In this document: positions 1-13,304 of the stretch, in pieces
Layout: every line of letters begins with the position of its first letter
Numbering within the stretch: the first letter of the stretch is position 1
Source of the DNA: Epiperipatus broadwayi
Lineage: Eukaryota > Onychophora > Udeonychophora > Euonychophora > Peripatidae
NCBI GenBank assembly: GCA_028023455.1
Contig: JAQFVV010012535.1
Location: 2,792,001 to 2,856,000 of the forward strand
Reading direction: 5' to 3'
DNA: 64,000 bases
The notes under the pieces: generated by a model
Seen by the model: the letters and a program-made list of their open reading frames with translations, nothing else
What the model was told of the DNA's origin: nothing
Databases searched by the model: none
Made by a program: the position numbers and the translations under genes

Positions 1-1531
1 TATATATATATCTACATATCACAAGTAAATAATTTATCAACTATCCTCTATAAAGGTAGAAAATAGATATCTACTTTCTATCCTTGCCTTTGATCATATA
101 AAAGTTGTACAGGAAAACTATAACAAATAACTGAATGAAATTTTCAAACAGACAATACTTTTTAATAAACTTACCAAAAATCAGTCACCAATTAAAATTT
201 TAATGTAGATTATTAATTAAATATTTTTAGAAGCTATTAAATATATTATTATTAGCATACATTAATATGAATCAAAAATACTAATATAATTATAATACAT
301 TTAGCCATACAAGCTCATTGGTCTCTCATAAATAGTTCATTAATTAAAGCTAAAGCTATATTATGAAAAGGTGGAAAATTAATATTTACTTTCCACCACT
401 CAATTAATCTTATAAAGGCCACACATTGTCTACCTTTTCATTACATGACTATGATTACAATTAATGAAAGTGGATATATTATAATTTATATGACCCACCC
501 AAAGATTTTTTATATAGAGATGCCACTGGTAGACTTCAGTTTTGTTTTGCTCTCTTGCAGGTATCTTTAATACTATTTTGCCAGTTTGTGTTCATTTGAT
601 GATAAAAATTTGAATTAAAATCAATATTGATTAATTAGGTTAAAAAATCTGAAAATGTCAGTAGTCCAAAGAGGAAAACTACAAATGAAACAACAAAAGC
701 CTAGAATTGGTAGACTACTCTTCAATTGTTGTTAACTAGGAACAAAATTGCTCTGTTTCCATAGTTTATTTAAACAATTATGATTCTTTTTACAAAATAT
801 TTGCCTAATAATTATTAAAAAGAAATATATTCATATTTACATATAGATTTTTTTGAAATATACTTTATTTTTAAAAATACAAGTTAAGAAATTTGAAGTA
901 ATGATAAAAAACTATAATCATCATTACATTCTATCAAACATTATAGTACCAAACTTTTGATAATATTTTAATAAATATAAATATGATTTTAAATTTTAGA
1001 GTAGAATTTTACATCTTTGTAATAACATAATAAAAATTCATTATGTTTAAAAGCAAAGAATTTCATTAAATTATTTTTTCAATAGTATTACTATTAACAG
1101 CTATAAGAAAAAAAAAGTTCTCTTTGCATCTTTCACTTTAAACTTTTTTCTATACTGATAAAGTTTAAATATAATTTTTGACAACTTTTCAATTGTAAAC
1201 TTATATTTTTAACAAAACCCAATTTATTGAATTCTATTATAAAATAAAGATTTAAATACTCAAATCTATTATTTAACCTTTAGAAAAATTGGAACCAGAA
1301 AGAGCAATGGGAATATCAATATGTTAATGTATTAATTTGTGGATCACTTGTAATAAGCTATTAAAACTTATCACCACTTGAAAATATTATTTTATTACTT
1401 GTCATAGTTTGCACTACATGACTATTACAAGATAAAAATTGGGTGAAAAAATGGGTATTCATTTTCTTCGTTTTTGATATACGGTTATGATGTTAAAAAT
1501 ATTTATCAACACATGAGGTAGGATGTGTGTA

Positions 1532-1548
1532 TGTATATATATATATAT

Positions 1549-1588
<40 letters not shown>
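1532..1588. repeat. (TA)n microsatellite
   Basis: Alternating TA run with one short interruption (tatatatatta then tacatatata), embedded in AT-rich DNA. Confidence 0.85.
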
Positions 1589-1590
<2 letters not shown>

Positions 1591-2517
1591 AACAATATTT
1601 ATAAATTAATATAAATATGTATTTGTAATTATTAAATTAATATAAAAGATATGTATTTGTAACTATAATTTGTAACTATTTTAATATGTCACATTTGTAA
1701 TCATAATAAATATTTAGATAGGGGAAATTATTAATTATTAGATATATGCCTATCCAATCTGTACCATTTGTAACTATATTAATTCATCATAGCATAGATA
1801 AAGAAATTATAGAATCACTGTGCCACTTGAAAATATCAGCATTAAAGATTCTTGGTATTTATTTATATATTGGGGCAGTCATTTGAACAATAAAACATAC
1901 TGGCCATTGTCATCTAATAAAAATAATATTAAATATAGCAACTGAATAAAAGTACCCACTGTGAGATTCCTGGAGTGCCTTATGCTTATCTCCAATACTA
2001 GGTTCTTCTAACAAAGAATCCTTCCTATTCTTCTTTCCAAATATATAAGACCATTCATGGTCATATGCACACACGGGTGCTATTCATGACAACTTATAAA
2101 AAAATATATTTTATAAAACTAATATTATGAAGTTGGAAAGGGATGATATCACTCTTTATTCAGTTTAGCTAAGTACATGTGTTTTCCCATGAGCGCCACT
2201 AGATTGTTTTCAATCTAGATAAGTATCTATTTATAGTGTACTTGAGTTCAAACTCATTCAGTACATATTTATTACACATGACTTGGATGACTATTGAACA
2301 AAAATGACATTCTTACATTTTATCTATATTGATAAAATTACAAGATCCCAATATTACCAAAGTTTATACTATAGATCAAAGATTCTTATAGACATTGCTA
2401 GCTCATTAGCGTATATTGATGAACAGACATGTATAATCCTATTAATGGCTTCCAAACAAGCATGTGAAGACCATTATTGATATTGATGGCCATTTAACTA
2501 GATTATTTATCACAATA

Positions 2518-2606
2518 AAGGTAATAATGATGATGATGATAATAATATCATAATAATGATAATAATAGTGATATCATAATAATGATTATAATAGTGATGA
2601 TGATAC
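2518..2606. repeat. Degenerate GAT/AAT trinucleotide repeat
   Basis: Imperfect array of GAT and AAT triplets (gatgatgatgataataat and similar), with an ATAATAGTGAT-like block duplicated inside it. Confidence 0.6.
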
Positions 2607-5499
2607 CAGCCATGGCTTATCAATAAACTCACAACAATAAATTCATCTTTATAAACTTATAGGCATCTATTAAAATTATCCTATTTCATACTGGGATTTA
2701 ATAATACTAATGGTGATGATTGATCATCATGAATCTCTTTGCATAATATTCAATTTTCTATAAACCCCTATTTACTAAAATATATTCATTACGCTAAACA
2801 TTAAATTTAATGATTATAATTTATTAATGATGATTGATGGCGATCATAACTTTTATATAGTATTATTTGAAACATTTTTAACTAATAACATGATATCCAT
2901 CTTTGATGAGGATGATCTAAATTCATGGACACAACACAATTTTAGCTTTCTATGTTGAACTATAATTATCAAAATTTGGTTATTCTCAAGCATAATCCTT
3001 AAATACTTAAATATCAACATTCTAGTTTACCTATTATTTTGCGGACGCTTAATATTTGCAAGTGATTGCTCAATATATACGAATGGTAATACTTAATAAC
3101 TGCGAGCAATGATGATGAATTAAAATGATAGAATTAAGACAAAAAAAACCACAATATTCTTAATAATAACTCAGAAACCAATTAAGATATATAATTACAT
3201 TTTATTAACACTACTACTCTTTCTTTCCTTCTTTAAAGTCAAATCGACAATTAAATAAATGGCTTATTAATATAAAAATTTATATAAGTATAAGCAAATA
3301 AACTTAATATATAGGTTTGTCATTTTTCTTGATATCTCAAAATAAGCTGACTTAAATCAATATTAGAAAAAAAAAAATACATATTCTATAAATGCTTATT
3401 TAAGACTTTTCTTACTCATCATATCATAAAATAAATTTCAGGTGAAACTTGTATATGTTATTTCATTTCCATTCAAATGTAATGCCCTACTTTTCAATTT
3501 ACCATTTTAAACTAATCATATATAACCTATTCTTTGATGTGTTTGGATAAGCAGTTACACATTCACGCATTCGGTAATGTTAACATATATGTTTAAAATG
3601 TATACCCATAAATTACATATATAAAAATATCTTTTTCTTTTGCAACCTTATAGCGAAATAAAATAAAATACATATATTAATTTTTAATATGCAACAAGAT
3701 AAAATAAAAATAAAAAACATTATAAATGCATATATCTATAGGTTGCTCATTATCATTAACAACTGAAGAACAATTAAAAAAAAACATTTCAACATTACAA
3801 TATATAATAAAAAAAAAACAAAAAAAAAATAATGAAAAATTTAAGTTTAAAGATTTAAACTATGTTTGTGCTATGTTGTGAGATATTGCAAATAACTATA
3901 GATAAACAAGTCTTTAATGTTTCTGTATCAAAAAAGAAAATTGCTTTGACCAGTAAATTAAGGTTTACTTTTAATAAGTAAAAGAATAAAATCGGTTAAA
4001 GAAAGTTCATATTTACCCGTCTACTTTTTACTTCTTATTAATGTCCTGAGTTTGAATTTTCAGACTGCTTTTCTTTGCTCACCAACAACAACAACAACAA
4101 AAAAAGAAAGTTATTGCAGATACTTTTAAGATAATGCTGAATCAATTGACTTGCTTGTTTCTTCAATTCCATTATTATTCACTGTTGATTGGCTTCCTTC
4201 TACCATTTAAAAAAAAGTTATTATAAGTACTTTGAATAAGTAGGTACCGGTGGATTTGCTTGTCTCTCTCCTTTAAAAAAAAAATTGCTGTTGACACTTT
4301 AGATGATTGAGGTAAATCAACAAAAATTTGATTTATGGCTTCAAACTTGGTTCTACATGGCTGTTATAAATTTTCTTTTCCTCCTATTTCCTCTTCTCCA
4401 TTCATTCGAAGGTAATGAGCTTTTATTAAGCCAGGAACTAGAAACAAAGCATACCATATAGCTTGTGTGGTTGGCTTCAAACTCTATCATTTTGTTGGTT
4501 ATTACTTGATACATGACTTCATAGATAGACCAGCGATTTTAACTCATTCTGTATTAACCAGGAAGCAGAAAAAAATGGTTTAGCAATGCAGAGGCATAGT
4601 ATTATGCATAACCAAATATGTTAATATCATTTTTATATAATTATTACTAACTTCTAATAAATTCAATCTTGTTCCATTTCTCTCCTCTTCTTTAATATTG
4701 CTGGAAATTGCTTTATATAAACGCACATTTCATTTGCTCTTTTTTTTCAACTTTCAAAGAGTGAGAAAAAAAAATTAAAGCGTTCACTCTCTTTTAAAAA
4801 AAAAATCAGAGCTTACATTTCTGCTTAAGAATAATAACAAGGAAGGACCGACTGAGTTGAGTCTCAAAATAATAATAATAATCTGAGTGACTCTCTCTCT
4901 AAAAAAATTAATGACTAACTCATCATCTCTCTAAAAAAAGTTAAGACTAACTGATTAAAAAAATTGTTTCAATCATTTATATCGCGAATTTCAACCAAAG
5001 AAAAAAAAACATCTGGAAATCTTTATCTTAAAAAAAAAATCAAAGCTTCACAAGTTTGACATCGGTCACAATCAATAAAGACTTAAAATTGATCGCTATC
5101 GTTATCTACATCAAAGCACCTCTTTTGTAAAAATAATCTTAAGACACAGATAACAACAAACCTGGAATCTATAGCCATCAGGAATATGTGTAAAAGCATC
5201 TTTGTGTTTGTACAGATGTATTCATTCTTTCACACGTGTACATTTTTTATCTCCTAATCTAACAATCTTAATTGCCTTATTTTACACTTTTCTGATTTAC
5301 TCTATTTTAACAAAATGAAAGTTAAATAAATTTAACACATATTATTTAATAAAAGAAAATTATATAATAAATCACAAAACTGCTTATTCATAATAATAAA
5401 TCTATACATATAAATCTTTGTATGTATAAAAGAAAAAAAAATTTTTTTTTAAATAATAGAATACTATATATATATATATCTACAATATATATATATAGT

Positions 5500-5905
5500 C
5501 ATGTTATGGAAAGTAGGGATAATTATAGGGAGATGGGACAACACAATCAACCCCATTTAACATAAGTAATCTTTACATGAGCATGAGAGCATGATTCTTA
5601 GTGCTAAATAAACAGTAATTATTAGTTGTAAGATGCATCACCATCAATAAGGACAATTATAAACTCAATTTTTTTAAAAAATAAAATGCAATGATTGGAC
5701 TTTAAAGGTGATACCTTTGTACTAACCAGAAAATTATCTGGATGTACACTCACAAATATAAATCCTTACTCATAGATAAACCAACCATTATTGCTTGGGC
5801 TAGTTTGGAAAGCAGGAATCATATGAACTATGATTGTAAAGAAGAGAAAATAACACAATATTTTAAACATATTTTAAAATGAAATAAATTTACTGGAAAA
5901 GAGAT
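5500..5905 (+). repeat. Dispersed repeat, copy 1 (second copy at 22985-23446)
   Basis: Several blocks here recur in order at 22985-23446. Shared blocks include catttaacataa, acatgagagcat or its variant, aaaataaaatgcaatga / aaaataaaatgcagtga, ggactttaa.ggtgat, atctggatgt, the stretch with accattattgcttgg and gtttggaaagcag, and a shared end near aaataaat.cactgg. Spacing is largely kept, so the two are diverged copies of one mobile repeat. No coding potential is evident and the family was not recognised. Confidence 0.6.
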
Positions 5906-5989
5906 GTACAAATTTATAGATTAGAAACAATAACAATAAAATCATATTAAAAGTCTGTTAGTATATTATAAATATAAATACATCATTTT

Positions 5990-6110
5990 GATTTTGATTA
6001 AAAAAAATCAAGTCAGATATCACATGATCTAATTTAACAAGCTTGTATTACAAATGTTATATATAAAGCTTGCAAATAAGCTCTTAACGAGATTGAAAAA
6101 TAAAGTACAC
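5990..6110 (-). repeat. Partial copy of the 41-kb tandem repeat unit
   Basis: The stretch with atcacatgatctaatttaac, aagcttgtatt, acaaatgttatatata and agcttgcaaataagctctt matches the unit junction region at about 41300-41380 and 40965-41010. Only this end of the unit is present; the hammerhead-like part seen at 41 kb is missing. Confidence 0.55.
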
Positions 6111-6114
6111 AGGT

Positions 6115-7615
6115 ATCATTGTCTATAATTTCCACACATACAAATTGTAAAAAATATTAAATAATCACATACATATATGCACACACATGCATGCCTAAGA
6201 ATATAAAATATTTTATTTATTAACAAACCAATAAGAAAACATCTATTATTATACATAGATGCAGGTTTACACATAGATAAACCTATCCAACACATTTTAA
6301 AATATATCAATAATACTTTATTTTTTAATATATGCTAATATTCTGTTATTAAATAACTAACATATACTTAATAAGTGTGCCACACACACTTACTTCAATA
6401 TAAAATATTTTCATTACCAATTCTAATTACTTTTTCCTAATAACAAGTTACATAATTTAAAATGTTAAAAGTTTTCTTTTTTTAAAAAAACACACCAAAA
6501 ATATTACTTCTTTGAAAATTCTGCATAAAAGTTTTTTTCTTTAGATTACTATTAATTGTAAATATCTTTAAAAGTGTTGCTAGAAAGTTTTTTTGTTTCT
6601 AATTTTTGTCTTCTAACGTTAAGAAACTTTTTTAAATTTATTGTTTTAATTTCATTCCAAAATTATTGATTCTTAACTATTATAGCTGATGTTAAAAGTT
6701 TTCTTATAGAAAATAAACAGAAATAGGCTTTTTTCATTGCAAAATTAATGATTGAGATATGTCATTCTCAATATGTAATACACTGTATTCACCAGATAAG
6801 TTATTCCATCAATGCTTAATATTATTATTCATGAAATAAATATCAGTATGGGTAATCTTTATATTACTGTAAATAATTATATGTTTGAGCTTTTTTGCAT
6901 ATACATGAATCAACATATGAATAAATTTATAGCATGTTAATCTCTCAGTAAACTGGTCTATTATAATCATATCCATGATAGAGTGGTAGACTGATTTAAT
7001 GACATTTTCAAAAAAGATATATATATATATCAGAAAATGTTGACAATCTAGCCAGTCCAATTCAGTTTCTATAATTTAAATGACTTCAGGCAGGCAAACT
7101 ATCTAGTACATGTATATGGGCCATGAACCACAAAAAATCTGGTTCTTATTTTCCATGTGAATTCAAATTTGACCATTATGAAACAATCAGCAGCTGTCTT
7201 GCACTTTAAATTTGTCTTCTCTTAATAACTTAATAATTTTGGTCTTCTTTTTTCTACCAAACCCACCTTTTATATTGTGTATGAAGTAATTTGAAAACAA
7301 TAAAATATTTTTTTAACTTGATCAAAAAACAAACAAACAAACAAAAAAACAAGGTAATAACTCTTTTCAATTCTCATTAATCAAAACTAATTTTTATCTA
7401 CAATTTTTTTAATACTATAAATAAAATCAAACTATAGAATTTAAAATCAAAGTATATTATAATAAATTTCATTTATCAAAAAGAGTCTTAATTAAAAAAT
7501 GTCTTACTCCAATTAAAAATAGATAGTGGAATTCTTATAATTACTGTTATTTATAAATAATTTTATTGAAAAAACCATATGTAATAATGATACAATTGTA
7601 AATCAAAAATAATAG
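6115..7615. other. AT-rich sequence, nothing supported
   Basis: Only short AT-rich open frames on the minus strand (about 64 and 83 codons) that read as chance, low-complexity Ile/Tyr/Phe-rich translations. No homology recognised. Confidence 0.55.
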
Positions 7616-7624
7616 TTATCCATG

Positions 7625-9229
7625 TTAGTCAGGCAACCAAATGTTCTGATGTGGTTACTGGTGTTGTTAATCCAGCTTAATCAGGCTCCACGTGTTGTCA
7701 AATAAAAATCTGGAAGAGATTATTCTGTCCTTATGGCGAAATTCCTTTAGCTTGGAAATGAATGTGTCTTCAGGCTTGGGATGAGGAAAGGTAAACTTGT
7801 TGTGACATCTGGCCAACCAGATGGCATAAGTCAGAAAGGTTGAGAGTCTTGTGGTGACATAATCCCTGGACAGGAAGCAGCATTTAATATTTAAGATTTT
7901 GTTCAGGGAAATGTGGCAGTGGTAAGTAATGAAAGTTCTGATTTTGTCATATGCTGGGCAATCATTTATCATATGATCAAAGGTTTCACAGGTTCTATGG
8001 CAGTTGTGACACATAGGATCTATATTCTTGAGGAATCTCCTGTAGTGCAGGAACCAGTTTGTCTGGAGTGAATTCAGGTTGATTTTTATGAGAAAGTCCA
8101 GGAACCTTGGCTCCAGCTTGAGATGCTTGAAAAACCTGGTGACCACGTGATTGTTACCACCGAGGTAAGGAATGGTAGAGTTTTGTGTGGGAAATAGCAG
8201 GCCATGAGCATCCCAAATGGAGATTTTTTGTCTGAATACTAGGGAAGAGTGGCCATTGTGAGTGAAAAGGTAGTCAAGTATCTGATTTAGCCAGCTTATC
8301 TTTGAAGGTGGAGGTCTGTCAGATGGAATGACTGGTTGTTCCGCTACAATCTGGGGAAATTTCTTTTGTAGGATGTGGATCAGAGAGTGGCACTTTTGGT
8401 AATATATAGAAAACGTAGCATGCAACGACATACCATTATTTTTACTATGTCGCTGCATGCGTTCAATTCCTATGGCCGCTGTTTTACCATTCCACAACAG
8501 CCGTGCACAGATTCGGTTGATTTTTGTATTGAAAGCCTTTGTCATGTTAATTATGGGTAGATAGTAGCTAATCTTTGCCATTACCTTGATATTGAGGAGA
8601 GAGATTTTCCCTTGCAGTGATAAATAAACCTTGGCAAGGTTTTTAACTGTGTTGGTGGCGGCTTCAATGATAGAATTCTGTATTTGTATCGACAAGGCTT
8701 GCGGTGACTTGTATATGGGAAACCCCAAAAAGTTTTGGGGGTCTGCTGAGAAAGGCGATGATATCTTCTTGCCGGTGTTGATTTTCCAGGCTGATGACTT
8801 GTTGAGGTTGAAGGAAAGTTTGGAGGATTCGGAAAATTTGTTGATTATTTGTATGAGAGGTTTTAGATATTTTTGGGAAGGTAAGGTGACAAGGACATCA
8901 TCCATGTAGGCAAATGCTTTACAGTGTTTCTTCAGCTGGGGTATATAGATTCCTGGAAGTTCTGCCTCAATCTGTTTAAGAAGGGGGTTTAAGTAGAGTA
9001 TAAATAGGAGACCACTAAGTGGAGATCCTTGGGGTATGGATTTTGAAGGAATAAAACCATCTGTAAAGAAACCATTCAGGGAAATGTGGACCAATCTGTT
9101 GTTTAGTAGATTGTCCAATATCTGAATGATTTGAGTAGGAATGTCTAGTGCTGAGAGGCAATTGAGCAGGATGTTGACATCTACTGAATCAAATGCTTCA
9201 GAGATGTCTAGCTGAACGGCAATGGGTTA
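7625..9229 (-). mobile_element. 5'-truncated non-LTR retrotransposon (L1/Tx1-like)
   Basis: A LINE fragment on the minus strand. The 5' edge lies at about 9229, where an in-frame TAA and unrelated AT-rich DNA begin, exactly as expected for a reverse-transcription product that stopped early. The body is clearly more GC-rich than the surroundings. The 3' untranslated part is short, running from the stop codon at 7667 to roughly 7620. I did not find a convincing poly-A tail or a target site duplication. Assignment to the L1/Tx1 group rests on the RT signature plus the C-terminal zinc-knuckle/helix region and is a family-level guess. Confidence 0.75.
7667..9226 (-). pseudogene. Reverse transcriptase (C-terminal two thirds) of LINE fragment
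   Basis: The frame is open for about 519 codons (9226 to 7667, including the stop), although no true start exists because the element is 5' truncated. Reading from the 5' edge: RT motif A LDISEAFDSVD at about 9211-9179; then PQGSPLSGLLFILYLNPLL (motif B region) and the catalytic FAYMDDVLV; a thumb/connection region; then a CHNCHRTCETFDHMINDC zinc-binding block (C-x2-C-x7-H-x4-C-like) typical of the C-terminal domain of LINE polyproteins; and a Trp/Arg-rich tail. In the intact element this enzyme would perform target-primed reverse transcription in the nucleus. The endonuclease and first RT motifs are missing, so the copy is dead on arrival, yet the frame is undamaged, which suggests a recent insertion. 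Confidence 0.8.
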
Positions 9230-9457
9230 TCTATTATGACATGAAAACAAGCTTGGCTTAGAATTTTATTTGTCAAAATCAGAATTAAATAAAACCATGA
9301 AGACATTTTTTATGTTCGATTTAAAATACAATAATTTATCATAATTTTAAATATTAAAATGATTATTTAAGCATTAATATGTTATTCCAGTGTATATTTC
9401 TTGTAAATAAATATCTACAATAAATTTTGTTTGTGCTCATTTCTATTTTTTCTGTCA

Positions 9458-9462
<5 letters not shown>

Positions 9463-9525
<63 letters not shown>
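9463..9525. repeat. (TA)n microsatellite
   Basis: About 60 bp of uninterrupted TA dinucleotides. It produces a spurious Ile/Tyr repeat open frame. Confidence 0.95.
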
Positions 9526-9528
<3 letters not shown>

Positions 9529-9529
9529 A

Positions 9530-11500
9530 CAGTATGCACCCTCTCAACAAGATAAGTTAAGGGAGTCACATCTCACTATAATCAGATTTAAGGTCTTCAT
9601 ATAGGATGCCACGAATGACGTGATTTAATTTTGATATAAGACTATATTTGTTCCCAATAACTAATTTATTATTAAAAAATTATTATATCTAAATTACATC
9701 AAATCAATTTTCACCTTAATTAACTTTACCATTATGCTCAGATTTCGAACTCAGGGAAGTTTAACAATTTACTCTCTTCAGGGGTTCCTATCAATATTTT
9801 AAAGTAATATTAACAATGAATCTCACTAACTCTTTAAATCAAATAAAAAAAAATTGAAGACTTCATTCAATATAAAAAACATAATTATTTATTTAACAAT
9901 TAAATAATTTAAATTTTACAATATATAAAAAAAATATTTATATATCTACCTCCTTATATTAAAAATATAAATATTCTTTTTGCTTATGGTAGATATATTT
10001 TCTAAACCTATAACACTATGTGATTTTACAATGTATATAATATAAGTATCCTAATATTTAGTCATTTATATTAACATTATTTTACAATAATTGGGTTATA
10101 CAAATAATAATCCAATCATTTGTATATAATACCTTCATTTGTTAAAATGATTGTCTGTAATTTATATTTATTAATATAAAAATATATACTTCACAACAAT
10201 AGTAATCATTTATTCATTTATCATACATTACTGTTATTAAACTATTTAGATTAGTATAAACAATGTAGTGTCATGTCATCGAAAATAATATGGATTTAAA
10301 AATAATTTAATCTCTTACCTCTAAGTTCACATTATCCCTTTCCCAAATTTACATTTATTAACCGATATTTAAATCTTTATTAATCATAAATAAAAACAAA
10401 AATATTGTAAATTATTAATTCTCTCTTATTATTCATTTTTATAATAAAATGAATATGATGATAAAGAAAATGAAATTAACTTTTCCTAATTATAACTTTC
10501 AAAAAAACTTAAATGGTATTTATAAAAGTTAATGTTCCTTGCAAATGAAAATCCTTCAAAGACACAGTTTTTTGATTCCTTTGTTGTTAAACATTAAAGA
10601 GAATAATATTAGGATATCCTAAATTGACATTTAGTTTCCTCTTTATATTCATCTTCTTAATACAAAGTTCCTTTATTAACACTTATAATTCCATTTTGAA
10701 GATCTAATTTTTATAATTTTAAGGCATTCATAATTCCATTTTGAAGATCTAATTTCTTTATAATTTTAAGGCATTCATAATTCCATTTTGAAGATCTAAT
10801 TTCTTTATAATTTCAAGGCATTCAGCAAACGATGTTATTCACACATATATATTTGATTAGGCAAGTGCATTTTATCTATCCCATGATAAATTTGTTCTAC
10901 CTGCTTTGCATTTTCTTTATAATGTAAAGTATGTTAAATTTGAATGAAGTTTTTATAAACATGTTCTTTTTTTAAAATGCCATTCAGATTTTAAAACATG
11001 TAATTCAAACAATTTTTATAGAACACAAAAATATATTTAGATTACTTTCTTTGAACAAATATAAGAAATTTCTTCTAATGAGTATTAAATTGTTCAAAAT
11101 ATAAACTTCAACTTACACCGTTCTTTGAAATCAAACATAGTAGAAGTTTTTATGAGGATATAGCTGATAAAAATAGAATCCTTATTCTTCTAACAAAAAG
11201 AATAGGATTAATATATTATATCTCACTCCATCAGCTCGCTGAAGCATACACATTCACATTGTTGCAATAACAATTCAATATTAAACACTAAGTTAATTTC
11301 ATTTCCTTTAATTCAATAAACTGTGAACCCAGAGGTCATTTATTACCTTGTCAATGGTTTTTTGTCAACAACGTTTTTTTTTTAATTTTAAAGAATGAAA
11401 AATAGTAACTTAACAAGTTATATATTTATTTTCATAAGTATAATAATAATGCAAATATAACGTATACATATTGATTACATGTATGTATGAGTATATATAT
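9530..11500. other. AT-rich sequence with one short tandem array
   Basis: No gene or recognisable transposon apart from the 45-47 bp tandem repeat at 10684-10822. Poly-A/T tracts and stops occur in all frames. Confidence 0.55.
10684..10822. repeat. Tandem repeat, 3 copies of 45-47 bp
   Basis: Three consecutive units begin with taattccattttgaagatct and end with aaggcattca. Starts fall at about 10686, 10731 and 10778. Units differ by a 2-bp indel in the T-rich middle and a few substitutions. Confidence 0.9.
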
Positions 11501-11537
11501 ACTCCTACAATATATATATATATCATCATCATCATTA

Positions 11538-13295
11538 TCAACCATTATCAATCCACTGCAGGATGAAGGTCTCTCCAAGTTTAATCCATCTTCTCCGATC
11601 TTTAGCTTCTCTTCTCCACATCACCCCTACACATTTTCTTATTTCATCCATCCATCTTACATGTGGTCTCCTTCTGGGTCTTTTACAATCTCTTGGAATC
11701 CAGTTTAAAATTTCAATTGTCCATCTATTATCATCTCTTCTAGCAATATGTCCAGCCCAACTCCACTTCAATCTTTTAATTTTTTCAATGAGGTCAGTAA
11801 CACCTGTTTGTTCTCTTACCCATACATTGTGTTTTCGATCTCTTGTTGTTACTCCCAACATACATCTCTCCATACTTGGTTGAGTGGTCTGAAGTCTCTG
11901 TATTGATCTTCTATTAAGTGTCCAAGTCTCAGATCCATAAGTAAGAACTGGTAAAACACATTTGTTAAAAACCTTTCTTTTCAAACACATAGGCATATTT
12001 CCTTTTAATATCAAGTTATTTCTACCAAAAGCACTCCAACCAAGTTTAATTCTATGATTAATTTCCTCCATTATGTTTCCATCTGTATTAATAATCTGAC
12101 CAAGGTATTTGTAACTCTTAACTTCTTCTAATTCATCATAATCAATCTTTATTTTCATATTTTGAGCAAATCGATTAAACATTACTTTAGTCTTTTTAAC
12201 ATTTATCTTTAGTCCTACTTTCCTACTTTCATCTGATAACTCCTGCAACATTTCCTGCAGCTCCGAAGCATTATTTGCAAAAACAACTACATCATCTGTG
12301 AAATCTAAATGACTTAAATAATCTCCATTTACTTTCACTCCTTTAGTTTCCCATTTTAATCCACAAAATACTTCTTGCAGCACTGCTGTAAAAAGTTTTG
12401 GAGATATGGAGTCACCTTGTCTTACACCTTTCTCAATGTTGACTTTCCCAGTATCATTATGTAATCTAATTGTTGCTGTTGCATTTTTATAAATATTCTT
12501 TAAAATATGACAATATCCTGGATCTATACCTTGATGATCCAATGCTTTAATCACTGAAGAAATGTTTATAGAATCAAATGCCTTTTCATAATCTACAAAT
12601 CCAAAACATAATGACAACTCATATTCATTTGTCCTTTCTATAACTTCTCTCAATACTTGAATATGATCTACTGTACTAAAACCACTTTTAAATCCAGCTT
12701 GTTCTCTTGGTTGGTGAAAATCCAAGGTTCTCTGTAGACGAGTTGTAATTATCTTGGTAAAATTTTTATATAAAACTGATAAAAGGCTGATAGGTCTGTA
12801 ATTTCTAATATCTTCTTTATCACCTTTTTTAAATATTAATATTATTACTGCATTCTTCCAATCATCCGGTACATCTTTATCATTTAGACATTTGGTATAT
12901 AACTTTGCTAATATTTTTTCTGTTTCTTCACCTGCTTCTTTTAATATATCAATTATAATTCCATCATTACCTGGAGCCTTTCCTTTTTTCATACATTTAA
13001 TTGCATTTCTCACTTCTTCATTTAAAATTCTGGGCAATTCGGAAGATGTAATAGATATAGGAGGTACTTGTTCTTTATTACTATATAATTCTTGATAAAA
13101 ATCTTCTACCAATTTCATAATGTCATCCCTCTTTTTAGTAATAATTCCATCGTTTTTCCTTATTGCAGATATAAATTTCCTACCAATACCAAAATGTTGT
13201 TTTACATTCTTAAGACTTTTATTTTCTTCTACAGCTTTTCTTGCTAGTTCACAGTTATACTTTCTTATATCATTTTCAACTCTTTTCCGCACCAT
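11538..13295 (-). CDS. RTE-type reverse transcriptase
   Basis: The C-terminal 585 residues of the element's polyprotein. In order: a region with [16 protein letters not shown] (RT motif 0/1); [26 protein letters not shown] (motif A, catalytic Asp); [18 protein letters not shown] (motif B); [11 protein letters not shown] (motif C); then the thumb and a C-terminal segment [17 protein letters not shown] typical of RTE elements. It should make cDNA by target-primed reverse transcription. Motif C reads F-T-D-D instead of the usual F-A-D-D; both aspartates are kept. The frame is continuous with the endonuclease upstream, interrupted only by one TAA at 13305-13307. The start given is the first ATG after that stop and is not the natural start. 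Confidence 0.9.
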   Translation of the reverse strand: MVRKRVENDIRKYNCELARKAVEENKSLKNVKQHFGIGRKFISAIRKNDGIITKKRDDIMKLVEDFYQELYSNKEQVPPISITSSELPRILNEEVRNAIKCMKKGKAPGNDGIIIDILKEAGEETEKILAKLYTKCLNDKDVPDDWKNAVIILIFKKGDKEDIRNYRPISLLSVLYKNFTKIITTRLQRTLDFHQPREQAGFKSGFSTVDHIQVLREVIERTNEYELSLCFGFVDYEKAFDSINISSVIKALDHQGIDPGYCHILKNIYKNATATIRLHNDTGKVNIEKGVRQGDSISPKLFTAVLQEVFCGLKWETKGVKVNGDYLSHLDFTDDVVVFANNASELQEMLQELSDESRKVGLKINVKKTKVMFNRFAQNMKIKIDYDELEEVKSYKYLGQIINTDGNIMEEINHRIKLGWSAFGRNNLILKGNMPMCLKRKVFNKCVLPVLTYGSETWTLNRRSIQRLQTTQPSMERCMLGVTTRDRKHNVWVREQTGVTDLIEKIKRLKWSWAGHIARRDDNRWTIEILNWIPRDCKRPRRRPHVRWMDEIRKCVGVMWRREAKDRRRWIKLGETFILQWIDNG

Positions 13296-13304
13296 TTTAC
13301 AAAA

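Larger units (their letters stand above)
1..5480. other. AT-rich intergenic or intronic DNA, no gene seen
   Basis: No credible coding exon, RNA gene or recognisable transposon was found. The stretch holds short simple repeats: (TA)n near 1532-1588, an ATA/GAT-rich run at about 2520-2606, and poly-A tracts around 3770-3830 and 4740-5040. Stops are dense in all frames. Confidence 0.6.

Noticed and set aside
2518-2606. Considered as a CRISPR-like or regularly spaced repeat
   Set aside because: It is a simple trinucleotide microsatellite; the window is eukaryotic and no spacer-repeat structure exists anywhere in it.
8375-8909. Plus-strand frames of 61 and 92 codons
   Set aside because: Antisense shadows of the LINE reverse transcriptase on the minus strand.
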